DNA from: Podospora comata
Taxonomy: Eukaryota > Ascomycota > Sordariomycetes > Sordariales > Podosporaceae
Length of the DNA: 64,000 bases
Assembly (NCBI GenBank): GCA_017354895.1
Contig: CP071498.1
Location: 1,860,001-1,924,000 of the forward strand
Direction: 5' to 3'
Under the pieces are notes generated by a model. That model worked only from the letters and a program-made list of their open reading frames with translations. It was not told the origin of the DNA and did not search any database. How positions within the stretch are numbered: the first letter of the stretch is position 1; the number at the start of each line of letters is the position of its first letter. Below, piece by piece: positions 23,850 through 34,703 of the stretch. A program made the position numbers and the translations under genes.

Positions 23850-24828
23850 CGTATCTTTCCAATCGAGTCTTTGTAACTCTGTCCGTGTCTCGCTTCCGTG
23901 TCTCGAAGTTCGTCGGTCGGTGGGAATCGGAATGAGAATGTCTTGTGGTTTTTGCTAATTGCGCGGCGTTGTTTGGGTGATAGTTACGTGTTCCTTTCTT
24001 TTCACGTCGTGCAAAAATGAAAAAAGATTCTAGAAAGAAAAAAAGGAGCTGCCTTAGGGAAGCTTGCGAAACACAAACTTGGTCAGGGAAACCGACAGGG
24101 GGAGCTCTTCCGAACAACCAAGAGAGCTGGAAACGGAACCCCAAATGACGCGGCGCGGCGCAACGTGGTGCGGAGGGCTTCCGTGTATTAGGTAAGACTC
24201 CTCCGAACCCCGGGTCCAACTCAACAACCGAAGAAAACTCATACATCAGGAGGACCTAGGGGAATTGATTGCAAAAAGATGGAGGTGGTTTACTTGAAGT
24301 ATATAAAGGTTTGAAGACAATGTCATCATCACTGTATTTTTGAAGAATGCAGACCCAAGATACCTAGGTTGTCAGTTCCAATAGTTACACTTCCCAAAGG
24401 GGTTAAGCCTCAAGTATGATATCATCCGAACGCGGTTTCATGAATCCCCCTCCCCTCGCCCACCATATCAACATAGATTAAATATTTCCCAGGAACCGGG
24501 TTGGTGGTATCATTCCTATCGATTACAACTGTACAAAAGTATGGCTCAGATGGTTCAAATGAGAGTGAAAAAGTAATTATATTACTGTTGAAGATTGATT
24601 GATTGGGATTGCCGTGTCCTCTAGTAATGTAACCCAAAGCACCTATATACCAGCTTTCTCTACCACCCGAAACGCCAAAGGCCGGTCGCTATCCCATGCT
24701 GTCTGTTTAAACTCCAAACCCGTGCGAGCCCAATGTTGCTTTTCTCGCCCCATGCACTCCACAGAGAACCCCAGGCCCAATGCACCAACCCAAAGCCCAT
24801 GACAAGATTATTATCCAGCAAATGGTGA
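23850..24828. other. Intergenic, TVP15 promoter and sreA 3' flank
   Basis: 979 bp with no recognisable gene. Short ORFs near 24054-24246 on the minus strand lack protein character. Confidence 0.4.
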
Positions 24829-26549
24829 TTACCCATCCAACTCAGCCAACTCCCTCTCCTTCTGCTTCAACATCTCCCTCATCCTCTCCGCCTCCAAAGC
24901 CAACACAGCCCTCCTCTCCGCCTTCTTCTGCTCCGCATCGCTCGCTCCCATCAAACTCCCCGGACTAGGCAGCCTATCCTGCCTTGCCCCCCCTTCCTCC
25001 TCCTCCCCCCTCCCCATCATCGTCGGGTTCAAAATACTCTTGATCGAACTTAACCTCTTCGTCTGCTCCCCACTCTCCCCCTCCGGATCCGTTGCCGAAA
25101 ACGACCTCTTCCTCGATGGTGACAAAAAACTCGCCGGTGACAACGACGTCTGCCGATCCCCACCCATATTCATCAACATAATCGGCGCCAACCTGTTCTC
25201 ATTGTTGAGCGATTCCGGCTTCGACTGTGATTGCTGACTGGGCTGGGAAGAGTGGTACTGTGCCAGGTCGCTAGATGGTAACGGGGAGGTTTGCCTATTT
25301 TGCATGAGGACATCCTCCGGGACTAGTTTCAACGAGGATTCCTGCTGTTGCGATTGTGATTGCTGCTGTTGCTGTTGCTTCTTGCCAAAGCCCAGATTGA
25401 CAGACCCATCGGCGTTCATCGTGCCACGCTCTTTCGGCGCCTCTGGTGATGGCGACTGCGAGTAGGGGCGGTCGAGGGTGGCACTCTCCATTTCTGGGCT
25501 GCCACCGGCGGCGGGGATGACTCTTTTCCTACGCTTGATGACGGATTTCTTCATCGTGACTGGGCGGTGGACGCCATGGAGTTTGTAGTAGAGACCTTTG
25601 AGAGGGTCAGCATTGGTGTATTCAAACATCGTCAGCGCTCAACACCTACCACAAGCATTGCAAATCGTATGCCCAGCCTCATCCCTCCGCCAAAGAGGAG
25701 TGATCGTAGTCCCGCAATTCTGACACGCAATCACAACAGTCGTGTTCTGACTCTGGATATGAAGCGCGCCGATATCAATGGGAGTTGGCCCGTCGCCGTC
25801 GCTCGGAGTCGACGCTTTCGTCGCAGCTGCTCCACCGCTACCACATCTCAAGACGCCGCTCTTTGACAGCCTGTTGTTGTACGCCGGGCAACCACCGCAC
25901 CCTTCAGCACCGCCAGTGCCATTGCATTTTCCACCACCAGGACAGGTGCCACTCGAAACTTGATCCGCGTTGACATATGTCGCTGCCGGGCTAGGAGCGA
26001 GCGCAACCTGAGCTTTCGGAGAGAGCTTGGCCGAAGGCTGACGAGTGCTAGGGATAACATTTGGAGGACGCTTCAGATTAACCGGTCGGTGCGTGTTTCG
26101 AGCCTTGAGATACAATCCACACGCATTGCAAATCGTGGCCCCCTGTGGTGATCTTCTCCAAAGAGGGGTTTGTGTTGTGCCGCAGTTACTACAAAATTGT
26201 CAGACAAAGTCTTGGCCGAGCAACGTGGAATTTTTCCTCACCTGCAAACCTGGCCGGCATGACCTTGAGTAGAGCTAGCAACACTCTGACTTGAAGGACT
26301 GTGGGCAATCGACTGAGGACTCGGCGGGTTGGGAGTAAAAGCAGTCGCCCGAGATAATAGTGGCGAGTCTTGAGGTCCCGATGTTTCATCTGGTTGCCCA
26401 TTTGACTCCATTTTTGAACGGTCCGAATTACTCGCAGCTGCTTTGGAAGTGACAGGTCTTGTTGGTAGGGCAGTTCTTCGAGGAGCTTGCGCCGTTTCTG
26501 TCGGTGGCGGAGATTGTGGGACCGGAGATGCTTCTGACAACGCCATCAT
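24829..26549 (-). CDS. sreA: SREA-type GATA factor, iron-uptake repressor
   Basis: GATA-type regulator that represses siderophore and iron uptake genes when iron is sufficient (family knowledge: SreA/SRE/Urbs1/Fep1). Exons (minus) 26242-26549, 25650-26188, 24829-25595; introns 53 and 54 nt. Protein 537 aa. Zinc finger 1: Cys102, 105, 123, 126 (CX2CX17CX2C). Zinc finger 2: Cys258, 261, 279, 282. Between them is the diagnostic Cys-rich region with Cys185, 191, 200 and 203 (CPGGGKC, CGGC) that binds iron in this family. N-terminal Pro/Ser/Thr-rich region, a poly-Gln/Ser stretch near 380, and a C-terminal coiled coil (AERRAVLALEAERMREMLKQ). Two introns fall inside the two finger-coding segments at like positions. 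Upstream sequence holds two matches to ATCWGATAA. Confidence 0.93.
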
Positions 26550-27467
26550 CGTAAGTCACAGGCGAAGGGATACGCTCTGTTATAATACGGCAAGGTGAAG
26601 AGTTCGGTGTTGGGAGCGAAAATATGCCGCAACATATGACGGAAATGGCCGTGGGCTAGTGTCAAGCCGTCCAGCGAGCGAGGCTGAAATCTCAACCTAA
26701 TCGAACGAAGAACGGTCTTTTGTCTATATAGAAACGAGCGGCGCTAGCAGCCAGTCTAAGGGGAGTGAGATTGCCCTGTTTGACTGATTGATAAGAGCTG
26801 CTGCTGTCGTGAATGGGACAAGGCCAGCACGCCACTATGGATTCGAATCCGAAGGAACCGTTGGAGGGGCGACTTATTGCTGGAGCAGGTGATAATGGTG
26901 GAGAGTGGCACCACTGGGCGATTGGGTAATTGGTCTGTTGTGGTGGGATGATGTTGTCTACCAAGGTCGACGAGATGGGAGAAAGAAGATGGTGAGCAGG
27001 TTCGGAGCAAAGAGTATTTTGTCAGATGAAGGGGCATGGGGGGATAGGGGGAGCCCCCAAGTGCAAATGATCAACTGCGTGGGATGCCTACTCCACCGCT
27101 CCACCAAGGCCGTGGTTATCTGATCTAGGCCGAGCGAAGAAGGGTCCGGGGATCTGATACCGATCTGTCTTCTAGGCCTGGACTATTGATTTTCTGGACC
27201 CGGAAGACCCAAGGATGCTACGCCGTATTCAACTGACGGGGGACGGGATGGGGACAAGACAGGACTACAGGACCTCACAAATCCGTCCCGGGCTCGTCTT
27301 GGTGATCTCTGGAGATGTGGTGATGGACAGCTCGGACTTGCAGCGGTTTGGGCAGCTAAAATCTAGAGAGGCAAACCTCCGTGGTTGGGGCTGTTCCCGA
27401 GAGAAAAGGAAGGACCGGCTGGGTTTCGAAGCCCGTCCCGGAAGATTGGGTCCACTTGGAAGCGCGT
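26550..27467. other. sreA upstream region
   Basis: No gene recognised. Contains the sreA promoter and leader, and a TTATCTGAT at 27116-27124. Confidence 0.4.
27116..27124 (-). promoter_or_regulatory. Candidate SreA-type GATA site (ATCAGATAA)
   Basis: TTATCTGAT on the plus strand is ATCAGATAA on the minus strand, matching the ATCWGATAA element reported for fungal iron-regulatory GATA factors. It lies about 570 bp upstream of the sreA start. About one such match is expected by chance in 64 kb, so autoregulation is only a suggestion. Confidence 0.3.
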
Positions 27468-27589
27468 CTAGCGAATCAGGGGGCTGTCAATGTCAGCAGA
27501 CAAGGTCTTAGTGGTCTTGACCGGGGTGACCTGGGACTTCCCAGCAGCGTCCGTCATTACGTAGGCAGCGCGGGCTGCGAGCGTGAATC
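27468..27589 (-). CDS. Orphan coding-quality exon, gene unidentified
   Basis: Minus-strand segment with a clear acceptor (CTAATAC branch-like, ATGCAG) at 27590, reading GFTLAARAAYVMTDAAGKSQ then VTPVKTTKTLSADIDSPLIR and a stop at 27468. Codons are mostly C/G-ending as in well-expressed genes here, unlike surrounding noise. It looks like the last exon of a small gene. The best upstream partner is the open frame 27726-27930 (VEFWVSWQCADHG..., ending DTLG) joined over 136 nt, but the donor GTCCCA is poor, so the 5' part is unresolved. No family is recognised. Confidence 0.35.
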
Positions 27590-27729
27590 CTGCATTATGT
27601 ATTAGAAAGCGGTGAGAGAAAATGGTGGGCCCCAATGCAACATTCTTGCTACGATATGTTCTTGATATGCAGCAAGAACTGATTTTTTTTTTCATCTCAG
27701 CGAAAAGCTTGCGCCTCTGTGGGACCAAG

Positions 27730-29267
27730 GGTGTCGCGGTCGGCTGCCCATCTCCGCCGCATCAGGAGGTTGGCCTTGGCGCTGCCGTGATCTGCGCATT
27801 GCCAGGACACCCAAAACTCCACCTCCGAATCAGCTTGGCTCCTCGTCGACAAGATTGCAGCGACACCATACCCGATATGCCGTGTGACCTGACAAGGACC
27901 CGGACCGCCTTGTGCACTCCCTCTTTGCAACAAAGTGGACATATCTCGCGATCATGTGGACATACGATATCATATAGTTAGTGCGCGGGGGAAGAGAGAG
28001 AAAGATATGGAGTCGCTTGTTGTTGGGCAGAACGGCTGCTACAACCGAATGATGCGATTTGATTATCAGATCATCAAGACAACGGCGGCGAGTGATTGCT
28101 ATCCGAATCTTCGATAACCAACTTCGGCTTCCCCAGACGAAACTGGGCCCGAAGGTGCCAAATCCGGTTTGGCCTGCTGGCGCCGTCTTCCCATTCGCCC
28201 CGTTTTCGGCGCGACTGGTTGCCTTAGCATTGCCTTGGTATCTCGGCCTCGTCGGCTGATCATCCTATTTGACAACCCAGATGCCGCCAAGCATTTTTAT
28301 CAATTCCATCAACGAAAGTTGCCCCCAACATCACTATCACCCAAGATTATGATGTTCGAATCAGCTTACAAGTGACAGCACAAGAAGCGGGTCCGAGGTT
28401 TACTTTTTTGCGTGGTTTTTTTAATCAATGGCTTCATGTGTTTTTTTTCTCCTAAATGTCGTTTCGGTTGAATAAAATACTCCTCAACTCCGCTCCTCAT
28501 CCGGACCTTTGAGAGAAAAAACCCCAAAAATTCTAGAACAGGGCTCCGCTGTCGTCTGCCGGCTCTTCGTTACAGCCAACTCCACCGAAGAGAGGTCCGA
28601 ATCCGGGGTACAGGATAATCAAGATCCATTTGATTGGTCTCGTCCTACAAGAAAAGATCTTAGCGGCATGGTGGAATACCATGTCGATCCACTGCGGCAT
28701 CGGAATTGCAAATCCAAACCACCAGATATCGGCGCTGCAAATCTGGCATTTTCTCTTACACCCTCTTCTGCAAAGCCCCCGTCTCTAAGTGGTAGATATT
28801 TCCCGGAGATGTAGATTCCGTGAATCCACACAATCGGTAATTTTCTCAATGGGCTAGATGTTTAACCCGTTGAGCAGAACTGGCAACATCCTAGCAAAGC
28901 ACAACCACATGTTTGGTGTAGTAGAGCTTCGAATGACGGCAACTCTTTAGAGAACAAGTGTTTGCCTCGGTTATGACAGTGAAGTTAAGAACAAATTAAT
29001 CACCCAGTCTTGCTAACACGTGGCTGATGATACAATAATAAATATCAACTCCTCCCAGGGTATATATATACTACACAACAAGATCAAAGATGCGAAGACA
29101 AAGGCAACAAATCAGAAGAAAAAAAACATGAGAAAAGAAAAGAAAAATCATCAGCAATAACCTCATGAACGCTATGTCCCTTCCGTGACCATGAACTCAT
29201 CAAGTCATAATACCCCCCCCCCCACCCCCCCACAAATCCAGTATTCGCAATCGACCACCAAAGCAGT
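27730..29267. other. Gene-poor region between sreA and the next gene
   Basis: Nothing firm. It may include the 5' exon of the orphan exon gene at 27468. A second ATCWGATAA match lies at 28064-28072, and a poly-C tract at 29212-29232 abuts the 3' end of the next minus-strand gene. Confidence 0.4.
28064..28072 (-). promoter_or_regulatory. Candidate SreA-type GATA site (ATCAGATAA)
   Basis: Second TTATCAGAT/ATCTGATAA-class match in the 2.7 kb upstream of sreA, about 1.5 kb from its start. A third match in the window lies upstream of BCP1 (8564-8572), which tempers the significance. Confidence 0.22.
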
Positions 29268-30640
29268 CTACAAGTCTGGATCATCAGACTCGGATAACTC
29301 CGCCATCACTCCCTCGACATTCAGCAGATCAATCATCGCTTCCCTCGCCAAGTGAACAGGAATCGCAATGGACAGCGCATTCCAAAGCCACTGCCCCCGA
29401 TCATTCATCGGGACCTGATGCAGAATGACAATCGGGTTCTTTGACGACGACGGATCAAAGCTGCTCAGCATGACCATGTGCTGAATGACAGAAAACTGGT
29501 AAAGCGTCGGTGGCTTGTAGACAAACCTGTTGCCCCTCGCAAGAACCTCGCGCCATCGTTTCCCCAGAGCTCTCAACCTCCTCTCGATGCTGCGAGACAT
29601 GGCATCTTCAATCTCTCTGTCGTAGCTGCTCCCCTCTTCGTCGCTATCATAGGCAAAAGAATCGTGATCAACCCCCATAGAGTTGTCTCGAGAAATGGGC
29701 ATGTTGAGTAGCCGCGCAGTGTAGTCGTGCACCAGAACAATTGAGAGTTCCTTGCGGGGAGTCATGCTGGCATCCTGCATCGACCATTTGATGTAACTCT
29801 TGATAGCCTTGACAATAAGACCGGACGCCTTGTCCTGGAGGCCGAGCTCCTCGTAGTCGGTAACGTACTGGGAGAGGTAAAAGAGGTTCTCAAGTGCCTT
29901 GCCAGCTGTATTTCATGTTAGGTACCGTTATTATGGTAACCAAAAGGAGGTAGGATATGTTACTTACCTGCGTGAATGCCCTTGTAGGCATGAATCACCA
30001 CACGCTTCTCGCAATCCGAAGGAGTGAAAACATCGTCAAGATGAGGCTGATTGATGCCCCACATCTTGAAGCAGATTTTCCAGTTGGATGGAATCATGGG
30101 ATGCAACCCACGCAGATAGATGAGCTTGTGGACCTTCTTTTGATCTTCGTTCCAGTCATCGTAGCCTTCCAACCGACTGACGCCTTCCTCATAATCGCCA
30201 ATGATCTGAGGAATGGTGCCATATTCATCCCAGTCGCTGCTTGTGTCGTAGCCATCTTCATGGATCTCCAGAGGCTCATCCTCCTGGATCATAGCCAGTC
30301 TGGAGGTTGGGCTGTATTGACCAAAGGATGGTTGTCGGGGCTTGGGGTAACCACCGCGTAGATGGTGACGAGACTCGGGGGTTCGTGGGTCAGAACTGGG
30401 TGGTGTAGAACCTTCCGAGTCGGTCATATCGACATCGCCATCGTCGTCTCGTTCAATGCTTTGCTTGATATCCTCCTCAATGCACTCTTGAAGACGGGAG
30501 TCTTCCTCATATCTGTCGCCATATTCGGATGTGGGTGGTGGGCTCAGGGGCAGAGGTGGGGAGGACTTGACTGACTCAACCCACGACCCGACGCTTGCCA
30601 TGAGCTTTGGCAGCGATGAGAGCGCACCGGAGGGCCCCAT
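29268..30640 (-). CDS. Hypothetical protein, acidic N-terminus and conserved-looking core
   Basis: Not recognised. Exons (minus) 29968-30640 and 29268-29905, intron 62 nt (29906-29967, GTAAGT donor, TACAG acceptor); protein 436 aa from ATG at 30640. Residues 1-130 are Ser/Pro/Asp/Glu-rich and probably disordered (ERDDDGDVDMTDSEGSTPPS). From about 150 on, the sequence is dense and ordered: DDWNEDQKKVHKLIYLRGLH, then PMIPSNWKICFKMWGINQPH, a HAYKG segment, YLSQYVTDYEELGLQDKAS, and a C-terminal half with SIERRLRALGKRWREVLARG. No transmembrane span or catalytic motif is evident. Looks like a lineage-conserved nuclear or cytosolic protein of unknown role. Confidence 0.7.
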
Positions 30641-31884
30641 CGCGACCACTGCGACTTTTCGAGGCCGAAATATCTCGAAATAGTGTCAAATAATTGAGAT
30701 ATCAAAGGGCCTGTCGTGTATTTCCTCGAAATCCGTGATGGAGGGAAGGTTCTGAAATGGTGGCGGGCACAATTGACGATGGTTTTGGTGGCTTGAGTTT
30801 GTGTTGGTTGCGACTTGTAAAGCTTGAATTCTTTCTGGAAGCTCGACAATCAATGTCTTTGTGGAAAGCGCGGGAGAGAATGGAGGAGAAGTGGGCTGCA
30901 AATGGGGAACAACGTGGGAACAACAGATCAAGTGAATGGCCTTTTCCGTCCCAAAAGTGAGGCTGCTCCCATAACGAGCGGGAAACAATGGACAATGTGA
31001 TGGTTTGTGTCTAGGTGTGCAAGGCAACTTCCGGAAGCAGATGAGTAGCAGCCACCTTCCCAATTGCAAGAACCGAGCTTCAGTTGGGCCCCTCCGGAAC
31101 GTTATATCGGTAAACGGAATTCCTCCGGCGGATGACCAAGATGATTTTCATCTCAGCTGCATTCGGCAGCTCATGTGTGCAAATCATGTAGCCCGTCGTG
31201 GCCCAACGCCAGAAGTGACTGACAGGCTGGCGCAAGGCCATGTGGAAGCACGAATTGGGATTCAATTCTTCAAGGGAACAGGTAATTGTGCCCCTGATTC
31301 GTACCTGTCTGGCCTCAGTAAGCCATCACTTACATCATCACACTTCCCCAACGACATAAGGCAGCCAGCGAAAAGGATGCCCAATCTGCGAATAAACGGC
31401 AGCTGGCCAAGCGGCTCAGAGGATTGAATTTAGAGAGGCCAACGTGGGGGTTGAAGTTGGTGTTCAAGGTAAGGACGGGACATCTGGTGCAGGTGGTTGA
31501 ACCCCTGCAGTAGTCCACCATTCATACTGGCAGTTTGTCTTGAAACACACTCTCTCATAGACATGGTCATGGAGGCAAACATGAGTTGACGTTGGAAACA
31601 CATGTCGAACAGCGGATAGCTCCATCAATTGTATAAGTCAAGGTGGGTACCTGGCAATGACCAGGTGCAGGGGTGAACAGCTTCCCAAGTTCCCACCTTC
31701 CAAGCCAAATGCCGACCCTCAGAAGTGGCCCGTGCGCACCTCCCACTTCACGCTAGCAATCCCTGTTCCTGTTTTCGCGTCGGGCGACTTTTTGATGCTC
31801 TGCAACCTTTTGTCTGGAAGTACCGAACGGTATGCGAATACATGCAACACTCGACTAGTTGCCAACGCCCATCCAACCCCAACA
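30641..31884. other. Divergent promoter region
   Basis: 1.2 kb between two outward-reading genes with no recognisable gene. Several unsupported short ORFs on both strands. Confidence 0.45.
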
Positions 31885-33840
31885 ATGGCAACCGAATTCG
31901 AGAAAATGACCGTTACGCAGCTGCGGGCAGAGCTGAAGCGCCGCAAGCTTGCCACTACCGGTCTGAAGGCTGCGCTTGTTGCCCGTTTGGTGGACGACGA
32001 GGAAGGGCAAGCTGCGGCGGCCGACCAAACAGCACAGGACGAAAGCCGCGCCGACGAGCCGGAACCTGTTCAAGATGCGAATCCAGAAGCGGGGACAGAG
32101 AAACACGATGATGTCGCTATGGACGATGCGCCGGTAGCAGCTCCAGAGAAAGCCACTTCGCCAGCTCCCGCCTCGCCTTCCCCGGCTGTCAAAAACGAAG
32201 AGACTGTCACCACTCAACCTGATTCTGCCATCGAGCCTGAAATTACAACCCAACAAGACTCTAGCCCTTCCCCCGAAGAACCTGCCGAGGTCGAGCCCGT
32301 CACTATTACCGAGATTGTTCAAGATACAGTTAGCCGAAAACGTCGGTCTAGAAGCCCTCCCCCGTCTGGTGACGAATCATCTAGCAAGCGAGCTCGACAA
32401 GACGACTGGGAAGAGAAGGCCGAGTTGGAGGAGTCGAGGAAGGAGCCAGCCTCACCGGCCGACAAGCACCTCGGCGAAATTACTCCCTTCGAAGTTGTGC
32501 CCCCGAGGAGCCCCGAAACTCGACTTCATGCCGAGTCACCGCCTCACAAACGTCACGAGCGAGCTTGGGGTCAAAGACTGGAAGGCAACCAACCCAGATA
32601 CCAAGAGCAAAATATGGATATCGACGAGCCTATGGACGAATTTGGTCGAGTTGAGCGGTCTAGGCACCCTGCCACGTCTGCGCTCTACGTCAAGAATTTT
32701 ATGAGACCCTTGAGGGAGGCATCAGTGCGCGAGTATTTTGTCCAGCTTGCCGCTTTCCCAGGCGCGCCCGTCGATGACAGCTGCATTATCGACTTCCACG
32801 TAGATCAAATGCGTACTCACGCTCTTGTTAAGTTCGACAGCGTTTCGGCAGCCTCGCGAGTCCGCACAGCGTTACATGGGAAGGTCTGGCCAAATGAGAG
32901 CACCAGGAAGGAACTTTGGGTTGATTTCATTCCCTCCGAGAAAGTCGCAGAGTGGATTGACCTCGAGCGCCAGCATGGTCGTCAGACACGCTGGGAAGTC
33001 ATCTTCGAGGACGACCCAGACACCCAGGAAAGCGTCGTGGCCTCTCTGGTGCAATGTGATGGGGCCAGTTCAGGAAACAACAACTCGGGCAACAGACCTG
33101 CCCGGCAACCACTTCCGCCCCCGGTTGTTCCCACCGGACCCGGACGGAGATTTGCTGAACTTCAAGGCCAAGGATTCCCTGCTGGTCCCCGCGTCCGCGG
33201 CAGAGGTCAAGCTAAGCACGACCTCGAGAACTTTGAAAACACGAAGAGAACTTCTACAGGCCCGCCGCTGTACTACCAGCCCGTGTCGGAAGAGTTGGCC
33301 CAGCGACGTCTCGACAATATGCAGTCCTACTACACCAAGGACCGCTACCGCGACATGGGCCGCGAGGACGAAATCAACCGGTACACTTTTGAGAGCGGAA
33401 GCCAGTTTGTGGATCGTGGAAAGGAGGTCTTTGTAGGTATTCGGCACCCTATTCGCGAAGCCAGGAAGCGTCGCGAGCGTAACGAGCTCCGACGTGGGCG
33501 TGGGCGTCGCACACCTTCTCCTCCTCCTTTCAGGCGCCAGGATGATAGGGCGTACCGGGTGCGTGATGACCGTGCCGGTGGTGGTAATTGGAGTCGGGAT
33601 CGGTTTGAGGCCTTGGATAGGGAGGATGATCGGATTGGTGATGATAATGCCGGCCCCAAGATTCATCCGGATCGCCGCCTTAGCATGGAGAGAACGGATA
33701 GAAACGATGACCGCCGCTGGGAGAGGGGGGATGATGTGCCCAGGTCGAGATTTGATGGTGCACCGTTGCCGACGTATACTGGGCCGCCGAGGAACCACCG
33801 TCGCCGGGGTGGTGGTGGTGGTGGTCGGAACAGGCGCTAA
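31885..33840 (+). CDS. Acinus-like SAP/RRM protein (ASAP/exon-junction complex)
   Basis: Likely homologue of Acinus, which scaffolds the ASAP complex (with SAP18 and RNPS1) on the exon-junction complex. Single exon, 651 aa from ATG at 31885 (MATEFEKMTVTQLRAELKRR). Residues 9-43 are a SAP domain (LRAELKRRKLATTGLKAALV). A long acidic/Ser-Pro linker follows, with a nuclear localisation-like SRKRRSRSPPP. Residues about 263-350 form an Acinus-type RRM (TSALYVKNFMRPLREASV, ALVKFDSVSAASRVRTALHG). Residues about 446-480 match the RNPS1-SAP18-binding motif (FENTKRTSTGPPLYYQPVSE). The C-terminus is Arg/Gly/Asp-rich. The upstream frame is open to 31657, but the chosen ATG starts the SAP domain. Confidence 0.82.
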   Translation: MATEFEKMTVTQLRAELKRRKLATTGLKAALVARLVDDEEGQAAAADQTAQDESRADEPEPVQDANPEAGTEKHDDVAMDDAPVAAPEKATSPAPASPSPAVKNEETVTTQPDSAIEPEITTQQDSSPSPEEPAEVEPVTITEIVQDTVSRKRRSRSPPPSGDESSSKRARQDDWEEKAELEESRKEPASPADKHLGEITPFEVVPPRSPETRLHAESPPHKRHERAWGQRLEGNQPRYQEQNMDIDEPMDEFGRVERSRHPATSALYVKNFMRPLREASVREYFVQLAAFPGAPVDDSCIIDFHVDQMRTHALVKFDSVSAASRVRTALHGKVWPNESTRKELWVDFIPSEKVAEWIDLERQHGRQTRWEVIFEDDPDTQESVVASLVQCDGASSGNNNSGNRPARQPLPPPVVPTGPGRRFAELQGQGFPAGPRVRGRGQAKHDLENFENTKRTSTGPPLYYQPVSEELAQRRLDNMQSYYTKDRYRDMGREDEINRYTFESGSQFVDRGKEVFVGIRHPIREARKRRERNELRRGRGRRTPSPPPFRRQDDRAYRVRDDRAGGGNWSRDRFEALDREDDRIGDDNAGPKIHPDRRLSMERTDRNDDRRWERGDDVPRSRFDGAPLPTYTGPPRNHRRRGGGGGGRNRR

Positions 33841-34703
33841 ATATTTTGAGGAAAGGATGGGGGGATCGGATCTGCACACACTGGCAGAGGTGTTTGATCT
33901 ATCAAGCCGTTTTTATCTTTGTCGTTGTTTGGCAGGGAGGCGTTGTAAGACTACATATAGGTGTTGAAGATGGGGCGGCACTGTACTGACGATGGCGAAA
34001 AGGGAATATAGAGACGAGCGATGTCGAGAGAGCTAGCAGCAGCGGTGATTTGGTCATCGAGGGCAGATTATCACGAGCCCGGATCTGCAACGCCAGGATC
34101 AAGGTGGGACATTTTTTTCTCTGAGCTTTTGCCCTTTCTATAAAGAAGCTACCTACTTGCTGGGGCTCAAAGAGGAGCACAGTATATAACTCGAGAGCTG
34201 AAACAAAAAATGAGTTGGTACATTGAGGAAAAGATGGATAAATACTAGCCGTATTCTTCAGGAGCTGAGCGGAGGAGATGATGGGATGGGGAGATAAAAA
34301 AAAAAGACATGGGGAGGAGAAGCTACCAAAAATCATTGCAGTGTGTGCAGATTAGATACCCGTGTAAACAGACAGATACGTGTAGTCAATGTACAAAATG
34401 AAAAGTTTTGTAGATATTGTTCCTCGAGATGATGTGGTGTGATGATTTTAGTTCGGCATAATAACGCCTTTTGATCATCACCGATGATCCCAACCAGTCA
34501 CCAGCAACGCCTCATTATGATAACAATACTTGATATTCCGTACAACCCTATAGCACTATGTATTCACATACACACAACCCCCACTCGAAGCAACGCTCGC
34601 CATCCCATTTTTTTCTCCCAAAACCCCTACTCCAACCTAAACTCCCCCAACTCCATTTCACCACACTCGTCGCCCTCTGTCCCCCGCGCTGCCACCCCAA
34701 AAA
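33841..34703. other. Convergent intergenic region
   Basis: 863 bp between converging genes; no gene seen. AT-rich 3' flanks, with an A run near 34297. Confidence 0.4.

Noticed and set aside
23632-24246. 204-codon minus-strand ORF near TVP15
   Set aside because: It overlaps the first exon and long intron of TVP15 in another frame and shows no conserved motifs.
26825-26850. Possible tRNA T-arm (GATTCGAATCC)
   Set aside because: No matching A box, anticodon stem or acceptor stem could be laid out around it; no tRNA or 5S rRNA gene was found in the window.
33070-33879. 269-codon minus-strand ORF opposite the Acinus-like gene
   Set aside because: Shadow of the Arg/Gly-rich C-terminus; no independent protein features.
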